A DNA stretch of 23,415 bases from CADCSY01 sp038255685. GTDB lineage: Bacteria; Actinomycetota; Acidimicrobiia; Acidimicrobiales; CADCSY01. Where the stretch lies: NCBI GenBank assembly GCA_038255685.1, contig JBBSLC010000030.1, forward strand, positions 1 through 23,415, read 5' to 3'. Position numbers and translations under genes: made by a program. Each line of letters begins with the position of its first letter. Positions within the stretch are counted from its first letter, which is position 1. Shown here piece by piece: positions 6,946-14,770 of this stretch. The notes under the pieces are model-generated. The model saw only the letters and a list, made by a program, of their open reading frames with translations, searched no databases and had not been told where the DNA came from.

Positions 6946-7914
6946 ATGCGCATCTGGAAGCTCCACGAGCTCGGCGAGCCCCTCGAGCAGCTCCGGCTGG
7001 AGGAGGCGGACGAACCGGCCGCCGGCCCGGGGAAGGTGGCGGTGCGGGTCGAGGCGGTGGGGCTCGCCTTCCCCGACGTGCTCATGTGCCGGGGGATCTA
7101 CCAGGCGAAGACGCCGCCCGGGTTCACGCCCGGCGGTGAGACCTGCGGGATCGTCACCGAGCTCGGTGAGGGCGTGGAGGGTCTCGAGGTGGGCCAGCGG
7201 GTGCTGCTGCTCGGCGGTGGCCTCGCCGAGACGGTCGTCGTGAGCGCATCGAGCGCGTTCCCGGTGCCAGACGGTGTCGAGGCAGCCAAGGCCGCCGCCA
7301 TCCCGGTGAACTACGGGACCACCTGGTTCGCGCTCCACGACCGGGCGAAGCTGCAGGCGGGTGAGACGCTCCTCGTCACCGGCGCCGCCGGAGGGACCGG
7401 CACCGCTGCCATCCAGCTCGGTCGGGCGGCCGGCGCCAAGGTCATCGCCGTGGCCGGTGGGGAGACGAAGGTGCAGCTGTGCCGCGACCTCGGCGCCGAC
7501 GAGGTCATCGACCACCACGAGACGCCCGACTGGGTCGACGCCGTGCGTGCGGCCAGCGGTGGCGGTGTCGACGTCGCCTACGACCCCGTCGGTGGCGACA
7601 CCTTCCACCAGGCCCGGCGGTGCATGGCCTGGGACGGTCGCTTGCTCGTGATCGGCTTCGTCGCCGGCATCCCCGATGCCCCGACGAACCACGCGCTGCT
7701 GAAGAACTACTCGATCGTCGGGGTGCACTGGGGTGCCTCGCTCGGTCGACGCCCCGACTCGCTCGCCACCCAGATGCGCTCCGTGCTCGACTTGGCTGCG
7801 TCCGGCGAGGTCGACCCGCCCCTGTACCCGCCCTTCTCCTTCGAAGACGCGGCCCAGGGCCTCCAGGACCTCGCCGATCGCAAGACCTACGGCAAGGCCG
7901 TCGTCACCCTCTGA
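6946..7914 (+). CDS. NADPH:quinone oxidoreductase-like MDR-family enzyme
   Basis: A 322-residue medium-chain dehydrogenase/reductase. Residues 1-110 form the GroES-like substrate domain (PGKVAVRVEAVGLAFPDVLMCRGIYQ; GGETCGIV), followed by the Rossmann domain with VTGAAGGTGTAAIQLGRAAGAKVI, which binds NADPH in this group. Zinc ligands of the alcohol dehydrogenases are absent, so it belongs to the zinc-free quinone oxidoreductase (Qor) branch, which reduces quinones or activated enones and enoyl groups. The C-terminal stretch YPPFSFEDAAQGLQDLADRKTYGKAVV is typical. It is the first of three redox genes on this strand. The next gene begins about 40 bases later and may have its own leaderless promoter. 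The substrate is not evident. Confidence 0.9.
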   Translation: MRIWKLHELGEPLEQLRLEEADEPAAGPGKVAVRVEAVGLAFPDVLMCRGIYQAKTPPGFTPGGETCGIVTELGEGVEGLEVGQRVLLLGGGLAETVVVSASSAFPVPDGVEAAKAAAIPVNYGTTWFALHDRAKLQAGETLLVTGAAGGTGTAAIQLGRAAGAKVIAVAGGETKVQLCRDLGADEVIDHHETPDWVDAVRAASGGGVDVAYDPVGGDTFHQARRCMAWDGRLLVIGFVAGIPDAPTNHALLKNYSIVGVHWGASLGRRPDSLATQMRSVLDLAASGEVDPPLYPPFSFEDAAQGLQDLADRKTYGKAVVTL

Positions 7915-7943
7915 CCACCCGGGCACCCGACGGCAGCGAGCCC

Positions 7944-7949
7944 TACGCT
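7944..7949 (+). promoter_or_regulatory. Possible -10 box for the acyl-CoA dehydrogenase-like gene
   Basis: TACGCT (TANNNT) is followed by 7 bases and then GTG 7957, the second of two adjacent GTG codons. There is no Shine-Dalgarno sequence. This would give a leaderless mRNA separate from the upstream oxidoreductase. Confidence 0.35.
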
Positions 7950-7956
7950 GCCGGTG

Positions 7957-9120
7957 GTGACCGCCACGACGACCCATGCGCTGGTCGACGCCGTCCGGGC
8001 GGTCGGGCTCGAGGCCGACCGCCGGGCGCCCGAGACCGAGGCGTTGCGGCGGCTCCCCGACGACCTCGCCGCCGACCTCATCGGGACGGGCCTGCTCCGG
8101 GCGTGGGTGCCCGCCCGCTACGGAGGCCCCGAGGCCGACGTCCTCACCGTCCTCGACGCCATCGAGGAGCTCGCCTGGCACGACGGAGCCACCGCCTGGT
8201 GCGGGATGATCGGCGCCACCACCGCCCTCACCGCCGGGCGCCTGGCGCCGGAGTGGGCCGAGCAGATCTACGGCGACCCGCTCGCCGCGACCGGCGGCTA
8301 CGCCATGCCCGCGGCCACCGCCCAGGCGGTCGAGGGCGGCCTCGTCGTGACGGGTGCCTGGCAGTGGGGCTCGTTCACCCAGCACTGCACGTGGATCGGG
8401 GGCGGCTGCCTCCTCGTCGACGGAGACGGGAAGCCGGCACCGAGGGCCGACGGGCTCCTCGCCCCGTTCGTGTTCTTCGAGCCGTCCCAGGTCGAGCTGC
8501 TCGACACCTGGCGGGTCGCCGGCCTGAAGGGGACCGGCAGCACCGACTACCGGGTCGTCGACGCCTTCGTGCCCGAAGGACGCTGGGCCCAGGTCGTCGG
8601 ACCCCCGCTGCTCGACGGGCCGCTCCACCGCTTCCCGCTGCTCGGCGCGCTGTCGCTCGGGGTGTGCTCGGTGACCCTCGGCCTCGCCCGGCGGGCCCAG
8701 GACGAGCTCGTGGCGCTGGCCGGTGGCAAGCGGCCAGCGCAGAGCGGCAAGACCCTCGCCGAGCGCCCCGTCGTCCAGGCCCAGGTGGCGAAGGCGGAGG
8801 CAGCTCGTCGCGCAGCGCGCGCCCTCGTGCGGGAGGTGGTGGAGGAGGCGTGGGATGCGGCGTGCTCCGGCGCCGAGCTCGACGGGGAGCACAAGCGCCT
8901 GCTCCGCCTCGCCGCGACCAACGCGACCCGCAGCGCGGCGGCGTCGGTCGACCTCATGTATGACGCCGGGGGTGGCTCCTCCATCCACGAGTCGAGCGCC
9001 CTGCAGCGGGTCTTCCGTGACGTCCACGTCGCGACGCAGCACGGCATGGTCGCCGAGCGGACGTACGAGGTGCTCGGGCGCATGGCGCTCGGCCTCCCCA
9101 CCGACACGAGCACGCTGTGA
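7957..9120 (+). CDS. Acyl-CoA dehydrogenase-fold flavoprotein (HsaA/DszC-like monooxygenase group possible)
   Basis: About 387 residues with the acyl-CoA dehydrogenase fold: a helical N-terminal domain (LLRAWVPARYGGPEADVLTVLDAIEELAWHDGATAWC), a middle beta domain (AWQWGSFTQHCTWIGGG; VAGLKGTGSTDYRVVDAFVP), and a C-terminal helical domain ending VDLMYDAGGGSSIHESSALQRVFRDVHVATQHGMVAERTYEVLGRMALG. The R-x-x-RDVHVATQH ending and lack of a clear catalytic Glu are more like two-component flavin monooxygenases such as HsaA or DszC than true beta-oxidation enzymes, so assignment to either is open. GTG 7954 is directly adjacent and also possible. Its stop overlaps the nitroreductase start by 4 nt, so the two flavin proteins are translationally coupled and may work together. 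Confidence 0.85.
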   Translation: MTATTTHALVDAVRAVGLEADRRAPETEALRRLPDDLAADLIGTGLLRAWVPARYGGPEADVLTVLDAIEELAWHDGATAWCGMIGATTALTAGRLAPEWAEQIYGDPLAATGGYAMPAATAQAVEGGLVVTGAWQWGSFTQHCTWIGGGCLLVDGDGKPAPRADGLLAPFVFFEPSQVELLDTWRVAGLKGTGSTDYRVVDAFVPEGRWAQVVGPPLLDGPLHRFPLLGALSLGVCSVTLGLARRAQDELVALAGGKRPAQSGKTLAERPVVQAQVAKAEAARRAARALVREVVEEAWDAACSGAELDGEHKRLLRLAATNATRSAAASVDLMYDAGGGSSIHESSALQRVFRDVHVATQHGMVAERTYEVLGRMALGLPTDTSTL

Positions 9121-9803
9121 GCGCGCCTGACGACGCGAGCGAGCACCCGGAGCTGTACGAGGCGCTGATGACGACCCGGGCCATGCGGCGGTTCACCGGC
9201 GAGCCGGTGGACGACGCCCAGATCGAGCGCTGCCTGGCTGCTGCCGTCCAGGCACCGAGCGGCGGCAACATCCAGCCGTACCAGTTCCTCGTCGTCACCG
9301 ACCCCAAGCGCAGGGCCCGCTTGGGCGAGATCTACCTTCGGGCGTGGGAGCGCTACGCCCCAGCGGTGGCGGCGCTGACGCCTCCGGCCAGGGACGAGGC
9401 AGCGGCGGCGCGCCACGCCCGCAACGTCGCCGCCAGCGACGACCTCGCTCGCAGCATGGGCACCGTCCCGGTCATCGTCCTCGTGCTCATGCCGAAGATC
9501 TCGATGGCGGTCAGGGACGACGAGGGCGAGATGGACGTCGGTCCCACGTACGCCTCGGTGTACCCGGCGGTCCAGAGCTTCGTGCTGGCCTGTCGCTCCG
9601 AGGGCCTCGGCACGGTGCTCACCACCGTGTACCGGATCTACGAGGACGAGGTGCGGGGGGTGTGCGAGATCCCGGATCGCTACGAGGTGGTCGCCCTGCT
9701 CCCCGTCGGTCACCCCGTCGGCCGTTGGGGCGTCGCCCCCCGTCGTCCGGCGACGTCCCTGACGAGCTGGGACCGCTTCGGAGAGCGCCGGACCGAGCCG
9801 TAG
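9117..9803 (+). CDS. Nitroreductase-family FMN-dependent oxidoreductase
   Basis: A 228-residue nitroreductase-fold protein, normally an FMN-binding homodimer using NAD(P)H. Visible motifs are TTRAMRRFTGEPV near residue 19 (phosphate-binding Arg residues), APSGGNIQPYQFLVV, the EGLGTVLTT segment of the FMN site, and the C-terminal LLPVGHPVGRWG. The GTG start overlaps the acyl-CoA dehydrogenase-like gene (GTGA). Coupled translation suggests that one protein reduces or recycles flavin, or acts on the product, for the other (inference). The real substrate is unknown; family members reduce nitro groups, quinones, enones or flavins. Confidence 0.9.
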   Translation: MSAPDDASEHPELYEALMTTRAMRRFTGEPVDDAQIERCLAAAVQAPSGGNIQPYQFLVVTDPKRRARLGEIYLRAWERYAPAVAALTPPARDEAAAARHARNVAASDDLARSMGTVPVIVLVLMPKISMAVRDDEGEMDVGPTYASVYPAVQSFVLACRSEGLGTVLTTVYRIYEDEVRGVCEIPDRYEVVALLPVGHPVGRWGVAPRRPATSLTSWDRFGERRTEP

Positions 9804-9936
9804 GCCACAGGCCGTTCCTCCTCCACGCACCCAGACAGCGGAGAGCGGGCAGCCGCGAAAGGGGCGTATGACCCTCTGATCGTCACGCGTGGCGTTCGAC
9901 CTCGCGCACAGGGAGAAGACCCCGACCCGGAGCGGT

Positions 9937-9955
9937 GGGCGGGGGGTGGGGGGGG
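9937..9955 (+). repeat. G-rich tract with G-quadruplex potential upstream of the glycosyltransferase operon
   Basis: The tract reads GGG C GGGGGG T GGGGGGGG. At least four runs of three or more G are available with very short loops, so a compact quadruplex could form in the DNA sense strand or the leader RNA. It ends 38 bases before the first glycosyltransferase ATG. Confidence 0.6.
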
Positions 9956-9979
9956 TAGATGACGGGTCCCCTCGATCGC

Positions 9980-9988
9980 AAAGGAGGT
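9980..9988 (+). promoter_or_regulatory. Strong Shine-Dalgarno site fixing the start of the first glycosyltransferase
   Basis: AAAGGAGGT is a near-perfect complement to the 16S 3' end and lies 5 nt before ATG 9994. It excludes the longer GTG start at 9889. It is by far the best ribosome binding site in the window, which suggests the operon is translated efficiently. Confidence 0.85.
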
Positions 9989-9993
9989 GCCCG

Positions 9994-10944
9994 ATGCTGC
10001 GGATCGCGTCCGTACCCAGTGACCACGTGTACGTCCGCCACCTCGACGCCCCCGGCGTCTGCCCGCAGGTCGTCCGTCTCGCCGACCCCGTTGCGAGCGG
10101 CGCCATCCCGGGGACCTGGTCGCCGTCACCGGTCCTCGAGCCAAGCTGGCTCCGCGACCACGCCGACGCCTTCGACGTGGTGCACGTCCACTTCGGCTTC
10201 GAGCACCGCACGCCTGGCGAGCTGACCGACTTCGTCACGACCCTGCGCTCGCTCGGTGCACCGCTGGTGCTCACGGTCCACGACCTGTCCAACCCCCACC
10301 TCGTCGACCAGGCCCGCCACGACGCCGCCCTCGACGTGCTCGTGCCTGCTGCCGAGACCGTCATCACCCTGACCGAAGGTGCCGCAGCCACGATCACCGA
10401 GCGTTGGGGGTGTCCCGTCGTCGTCCTCCCCCACCCCCATGTGGTCGACCTCGACCGGCTCGCACAGCCCCGGCCGGTGAGGACCGGCTTCGTCGTGGGG
10501 CTGCACGACAAGGCGCGCGCCAACAACGACCCCGAGGCGGTGCGCCCGACCCTGGCCCACGTGGTCGACCAGCTCCCTGGAGGCCGGCTCCACCCCGGCC
10601 ATCGACACCGGCTGTCCGACGACGAGCTGTGGGACCACCTCTCGTCGCTCGACGTGCTCGTGCTCGCCTACCGCCACGGGACGCACTCGGGCTTCGTCGA
10701 AGCGTGCGCAGACCTCGGCACCATCGTCGTGGCGCCGCTCGTCGGTCATCTCGCCGACCAGCAACGACTCCTCACCTACGACCTCGACGACCCCTCCTCA
10801 CTCGCAGCAGCCGTGTGCAGGGCGCACGAGGAGCGTCCGACGTGGCGAGTGAGTCGGGCGGCGCGCGTTGCCCAACGCTTCACGCTGGCTGACGCCCATG
10901 CCGCCCTGTATCGCACCGCTGGTCGGCCCCGGGTCGCCGCATGA
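9994..10944 (+). CDS. GT-B-fold glycosyltransferase (GT4-like), operon gene 1
   Basis: A 316-residue protein resembling small GT4-type glycosyltransferases. It has an N-terminal Rossmann-like half (FDVVHVHFGFEHRTPGEL; APLVLTVHDLSNPHLVDQ) and a C-terminal half with HGTHSGFVEACADLGTIVVAPLVGHLADQ in place of the usual donor-binding E-x7-E region. No signal peptide or membrane span is visible, so it should act in the cytosol on a nucleotide-sugar donor and an unknown acceptor. ATG 9994 is supported by the AAAGGAGGT site. Its stop overlaps the next start as ATGA. Related proteins occur beside the same neighbours in other actinobacteria to my recollection, but I know of no characterised product. 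Confidence 0.8.
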   Translation: MLRIASVPSDHVYVRHLDAPGVCPQVVRLADPVASGAIPGTWSPSPVLEPSWLRDHADAFDVVHVHFGFEHRTPGELTDFVTTLRSLGAPLVLTVHDLSNPHLVDQARHDAALDVLVPAAETVITLTEGAAATITERWGCPVVVLPHPHVVDLDRLAQPRPVRTGFVVGLHDKARANNDPEAVRPTLAHVVDQLPGGRLHPGHRHRLSDDELWDHLSSLDVLVLAYRHGTHSGFVEACADLGTIVVAPLVGHLADQQRLLTYDLDDPSSLAAAVCRAHEERPTWRVSRAARVAQRFTLADAHAALYRTAGRPRVAA

Positions 10945-12002
10945 GGATCGGCATCGTCGCCTCGGCGCGCTTCCCGGTCGCCGAACCGTTCGCCGGCGGG
11001 CTCGAGGCCCACACCTGGTCGCTCGCCGACGGCTTGAAGCGGCGCGGCCACGACGTCGCCGTCTTCGCCGCCCCCGGGTCGGATCCCGCCCTCGGGGTCC
11101 ACGAGCTCGCCGTCCGCACCCCTCGGATCAGCGACGCCGCCAAGGCCGACGTCAGCATGCCGACCGTGCCCTGGCTGCTGGAGCACCACGCCTACCTCTC
11201 CCTCATGCTCGAGCTCGGAGGGATGGGACTCGACGTCGTGCACAACAACTCGCTGCACCACCTCCCGATCGCGATGGCCGCCTCGCTGCCCATCCCGGTC
11301 GTCACCACGTTGCACACCCCGCCCACGCCGTGGCTCGAGTCCGCCATCCAGGCACCCCAGCGCTGCCCGGTGACCTTCGCCGCCGTCAGCGAACACACGG
11401 CACGGGCGTGGCGACACCTCGTGCCCGATGCCACGGTGGTCCGCAACGGGATCGACGTCGACCGGTGGGGTCAGGGGCCCGGCGGCGGACCGGCGGTGTG
11501 GTCGGGACGCATCGTGCCCGAGAAGGGCACCCACCTCGCCGTTCGAGCAGCTGCGATCGCAGGCGTCCCCCTGCGGGTGGCCGGACCCATCATGGACGTC
11601 GGCTACTTCGAGGACCAGGTCCGACCCTGGCTCACGGGCGACGTCGAGTACGTCGGCCACCTCCGCACCGATGCACTCGTCGCGCTCGTCGGTGACGCCA
11701 GTGCCAGCCTTGTCACGCCGTGCTGGGAGGAGCCCTACGGCTTGGTGGTCGCAGAGTCCCTCTCGTGTGGGACACCGGTCGCCGGCTTCGCCCGTGGGGC
11801 GCTCCCCGAGCTCGTGGACCGACGCCACGCCCGCCTGGTCGCGCCCGGCGACGTGGCCGGCCTCGCCCGTGCGCTCGCCGAGGCGACCACGCTCGATCGG
11901 GACGCCGTGCGAGCCCACGCCGTAGCGACCTGCTCGGTCGCCGCGATGATCGACGGCTACGAGCGCCTGTACGAGGCGCTCCCCCACGAGCAAGCCGCGT
12001 GA
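10941..12002 (+). CDS. GT4-family retaining glycosyltransferase, operon gene 2
   Basis: A 353-residue GT-B glycosyltransferase. The N-terminal acceptor domain begins MRIGIVASARFPVAEPFAGGLEAHTWSLADGLKRRGHDVAVF, with the Gly-Gly-x-Glu loop seen in GT4 enzymes. VVRNGIDVDRW leads into the donor domain (SGRIVPEKGTHLAVRAA). The nucleotide-sugar E-x7-E motif is EEPYGLVVAE, followed by SLSCGTPVAGFARGALPELV. GT4 enzymes transfer hexoses from UDP-, GDP- or ADP-sugars with retention. The ATG overlaps the preceding gene by 4 nt, and the next gene starts 13 nt after its stop. No membrane anchor is seen. Confidence 0.9.
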   Translation: MRIGIVASARFPVAEPFAGGLEAHTWSLADGLKRRGHDVAVFAAPGSDPALGVHELAVRTPRISDAAKADVSMPTVPWLLEHHAYLSLMLELGGMGLDVVHNNSLHHLPIAMAASLPIPVVTTLHTPPTPWLESAIQAPQRCPVTFAAVSEHTARAWRHLVPDATVVRNGIDVDRWGQGPGGGPAVWSGRIVPEKGTHLAVRAAAIAGVPLRVAGPIMDVGYFEDQVRPWLTGDVEYVGHLRTDALVALVGDASASLVTPCWEEPYGLVVAESLSCGTPVAGFARGALPELVDRRHARLVAPGDVAGLARALAEATTLDRDAVRAHAVATCSVAAMIDGYERLYEALPHEQAA

Positions 12003-12015
12003 TCGGCGGCGGCGG

Positions 12016-13002
12016 GTGATCGGCTGGTACGTCCACGGCCGGGGCCAGGGCCACGTGCAACGTCTCCAGTGCATCGCCGCCGAGCTCGCCGAGCCGGTGA
12101 CGGCGTTGTCGAGCCTCCCCCGACCGGAGGGCTTCGCCGGCAGTTGGGTGCTGCTGGAGGACGACCAGCCGCTCGGTGGGGACCTCGACGTGACCGCGGG
12201 CGGCACCCTCCACTGGGCCCCGAGGCACCACCCGGGCATGCGGGCGCGCATGGCCGCCATCGCCGCCTGGGTGGCGTCGGCGCGGCCTGCCCTCGTGGTC
12301 GTCGACGTGTCGGTGGAGGTCGCGCTGCTCGTGCGCTCGATGGGCGTGCCCGTGGTCGTCGCCGCCATGCGGGGCGACCGCACGGACCGGGCGCACCGCA
12401 GCGCCTACGACCTGGCCGACGCCCTGCTGGCGCCGTGGCCGGCGTCGCTCCCCGAGCCGTGGCCGGCATCGTGGCTCGACAAGACCTGGCACGTCGGAGG
12501 CCTGTCCCGCTTCGACGGACGTCCCACCACACCTGTGCCCGGGAGCCGGCGGGTGGCCGTCTTGTGGGGGCGGGGCGGGAGCGAGGTCTCGTCGGCCGAC
12601 GTCGACGCGGCTGCCGCGGCGACGCCGGGCTGGACCTGGGAGACCAGCGGCCTCGAGGGCGGACCGTGGGTGGAGGACCCGTGGTCGCGCCTCCAAGGTG
12701 CCGACGTCGTGGTCACCCACGCCGGGCAGAGCGCGCTGGCCGAGGTCGCTGCAGCCCGGCGACCGGCGGTGGTGGTGCCCCAGCGGCGGCCGCACGACGA
12801 GCAGGTGGCGAGCGGGCGGGCGCTCGTCCGGGGAGGCATCGCCGCTGTGGTCGACCGTTGGCCCGCACCGGCGGCGTGGACGACGATCCTCGACGACGCG
12901 ACGGCACGTGGCGGTGCCGGGTGGGCGGCGTGGTCGGACGGCGGCGGCGCCGTGCGGGCAGCGGCGCTGCTCGACGAGGCGGTGGCGTGCGCACGGCGGT
13001 GA
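12016..13002 (+). CDS. GT28/MurG-like glycosyltransferase, operon gene 3
   Basis: A 328-residue GT-B protein. It begins MIGWYVHGRGQGHVQR, which matches the glycine/histidine-rich acceptor loop of MurG- and UGT-like enzymes. The C-terminal half contains ADVVVTHAGQSALAEVAAARRPAVVVPQRRPHDEQ, the donor-binding signature of GT28/GT1-type enzymes (UDP-sugars). GTG 12016 follows a GGCGGCGGC-rich stretch that is only a weak ribosome site, so coupling with the gene 13 nt upstream is likely. It overlaps the next gene by up to 16 nt. It is soluble by appearance and its acceptor is unknown. Confidence 0.8.
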   Translation: MIGWYVHGRGQGHVQRLQCIAAELAEPVTALSSLPRPEGFAGSWVLLEDDQPLGGDLDVTAGGTLHWAPRHHPGMRARMAAIAAWVASARPALVVVDVSVEVALLVRSMGVPVVVAAMRGDRTDRAHRSAYDLADALLAPWPASLPEPWPASWLDKTWHVGGLSRFDGRPTTPVPGSRRVAVLWGRGGSEVSSADVDAAAAATPGWTWETSGLEGGPWVEDPWSRLQGADVVVTHAGQSALAEVAAARRPAVVVPQRRPHDEQVASGRALVRGGIAAVVDRWPAPAAWTTILDDATARGGAGWAAWSDGGGAVRAAALLDEAVACARR

Positions 13003-13796
13003 TCACCCTCGCCCACGGGCGACACGACCACCTCGCCGCCCAGGCGTCGGCGCTCGCCCGCAGCGCCACCGCCCCCGACGCGCACGTCGTCGTGGCCATG
13101 GACGACCCCGATCTCGATCGGGTCGTCCCCGACGCCCACGTCGCCCACCTCGAACGGGTCGAGGGGGCGCTGCCGCTCGCCGCGGCCCGCAACGCAGGTG
13201 TCGCGCGCGCCCGAGACCTCGGCGCCGAGCTGCTCGTCCTGCTCGACGTCGACTGCCTCCCGTCCCCTCACCTCGTCGGTCGCTACGCCGAGGTCGCCGC
13301 CGAGCGAGGAGGGGTGCTGTGCGGTCCCGTCGGCTACCTGCCCCCGAGGCCGGTCGGCGGCTACCCCGAGACGGGCCTGGAGGCGCTGGCACGACCACAC
13401 CCCGCCCGACCCGCACCAGCAGACGGGGAGGTCATCGCCGCCGAGGACCCCGACCTGTTCTGGTCGCTGTCGTTCGCAGTGCTCGCCGAGACGTGGGACC
13501 GGATCGGCGGGTTCTGCGAGGACTACCGGGGCTACGGCGGGGAGGACACCGACTTCGGGCAGTCCCTCACCCGTGTCGGCGAGGCGATGTGGTGGGTGGG
13601 CGGCGCGTGGGCGTACCACCAGCACCACGGCGAGGGCGGCGGTCCTCCCGTGCAGCACCTCGACGACATCCTCCGCAACGCAGCGATCTTCGAGCGGCGC
13701 TGGGGACGCTGGCCGATGCAGGGCTGGCTCGATGCCTTCGCCGAACGCGGCCTCGCGACCTTCGACTCCTCCGTCGGTCGCTGGGTGCGCACGTGA
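12987..13796 (+). CDS. GT2-family glycosyltransferase with galactosyltransferase-type C-terminal motif, operon gene 4
   Basis: A GT-A-fold protein of about 269 residues. It starts VRTAVITLAHGRHDHLAAQ, has the metal-binding DxD as LLVLLDVDCLPSP, and ends with WDRIGGFCEDYRGYGGEDTDFG, which matches the Glyco_transf_7C-type galactosyltransferase motif carrying the catalytic acidic residues. An inverting Mn2+-dependent transfer is expected for the family. GTG 12987 is preferred because it keeps the first beta strand (RTAVITL); GTG 12999, giving a 4-nt overlap like its neighbours, is the alternative. The long ORF extending upstream to 12069 is out-of-frame shadow of gene 3. The stop overlaps gene 5 as GTGA. 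Confidence 0.85.
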   Translation: MRTAVITLAHGRHDHLAAQASALARSATAPDAHVVVAMDDPDLDRVVPDAHVAHLERVEGALPLAAARNAGVARARDLGAELLVLLDVDCLPSPHLVGRYAEVAAERGGVLCGPVGYLPPRPVGGYPETGLEALARPHPARPAPADGEVIAAEDPDLFWSLSFAVLAETWDRIGGFCEDYRGYGGEDTDFGQSLTRVGEAMWWVGGAWAYHQHHGEGGGPPVQHLDDILRNAAIFERRWGRWPMQGWLDAFAERGLATFDSSVGRWVRT

Positions 13797-14770
13797 GGGT
13801 GCTCGCCGTCGCGCCCGGGCCCGCCCACCACGGGGTGGTCCGCCACGGGACCACCGTCGCCCGCCTCGTCGCCGAGCTCGGCGTGGACGTCACCGTCGCA
13901 CGCTCGCTCGACGCGGCGAGCGGTGCGCACGACCTGACTCACGTCCAGTTCACCGACGCCATCTTCGGCCCCGACGTCGCCGCTGCGGCGGACGCGTTCG
14001 TGGGCTGGGCCGCCACGGCACCTCGGCCCTTGGTCGTGACCCTCCACGACGTGCCCGGCAACGACCCCGACCCCGCTCGCGACGCCCGCCGGCGTGCGGC
14101 CTACCACCGGGTGCTCACGCTCACCGATGCCGTCGTCGTGAGCACCGAGCGCGAGGCGACCGGTGCCGACCTCGTCGCCGGGCTCGCACCCGTCGTCGTC
14201 CCGCTCCCGGTCGAGCCGCTCCTCCCCCCGGGACCCACACCCGCGTGGGCCACCCGGGCGACGATCGGCGTGCTCGGCTTCGTCTACCCGGGCAAGGGCC
14301 ACGAACGGGCGCTCGAGCTCGCTGCCGGCGTCGGCCCCGACGTCTCGGTCGTCGCCGCCGGTGGGGTCAGCCCGGGCCACGAACCGCTCCTCGACGGGTT
14401 GCGGCGGCGCGCCGACGACCTCGGCGTCGAGCTGCTCGTCACCGGACCGCTCGCCGAGGCCGACCTCCACGCCGCCGCCAGGGCCGTCCGGGTCCCCCTC
14501 GCCGCCTACCTCACGCTCGGCGCCTCGGCCTCGCTCGCGACGTGGCTTGCGTGCGGACGACGGCCGATCGCCCTCGACAGCGCCCACGCCCGCGAGCTGG
14601 CGCGGCGGTGGCACGACGCCGTGGTCGTCCACGACGACCACGGCCTCGAGCGGGCGGTCGCCGACGCACTGTCCGACCCCTGCCAGACGTGGCTCGCGTC
14701 GCCCCCGCCCCGACCCGACGTCGCCCAGGCTCACCTCGCCGTCTACCGCTCCGTCCTCGCCCGGCCGTGA
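13793..14770 (+). CDS. GT-B-fold glycosyltransferase-like protein, operon gene 5
   Basis: A 325-residue protein with GT4-like architecture but diverged motifs. N-terminal features are HDLTHVQFTDAIFGPD and PRPLVVTLHDVPG; the linker is LTDAVVVSTEREA; the C-terminal half has IGVLGFVYPGKGHERALELA and LGASASLATWLACGRRPIALDS in the donor-binding position. The E-x7-E motif of typical GT4 enzymes is not evident, so its activity is less certain, or it may bind an unusual donor. It starts at GTG 13793 in a 4-nt overlap with gene 4. Its stop shares one base with the next ATG (TGATG). It is structurally closest in the window to operon gene 1. Confidence 0.75.
   Translation: MRVLAVAPGPAHHGVVRHGTTVARLVAELGVDVTVARSLDAASGAHDLTHVQFTDAIFGPDVAAAADAFVGWAATAPRPLVVTLHDVPGNDPDPARDARRRAAYHRVLTLTDAVVVSTEREATGADLVAGLAPVVVPLPVEPLLPPGPTPAWATRATIGVLGFVYPGKGHERALELAAGVGPDVSVVAAGGVSPGHEPLLDGLRRRADDLGVELLVTGPLAEADLHAAARAVRVPLAAYLTLGASASLATWLACGRRPIALDSAHARELARRWHDAVVVHDDHGLERAVADALSDPCQTWLASPPPRPDVAQAHLAVYRSVLARP

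Noticed and set aside
1979..10526. Long antisense ORFs (for example 1979-4093, 6760-9042, 8547-10526 on the minus strand)
   Set aside because: They mirror the GC-periodicity of the real plus-strand genes, are charged and repetitive in composition, and carry no domain.
10776..12795. Antisense ORFs across the glycosyltransferase genes
   Set aside because: Same shadow effect; the plus-strand proteins have clear motifs and overlapping start/stop junctions.
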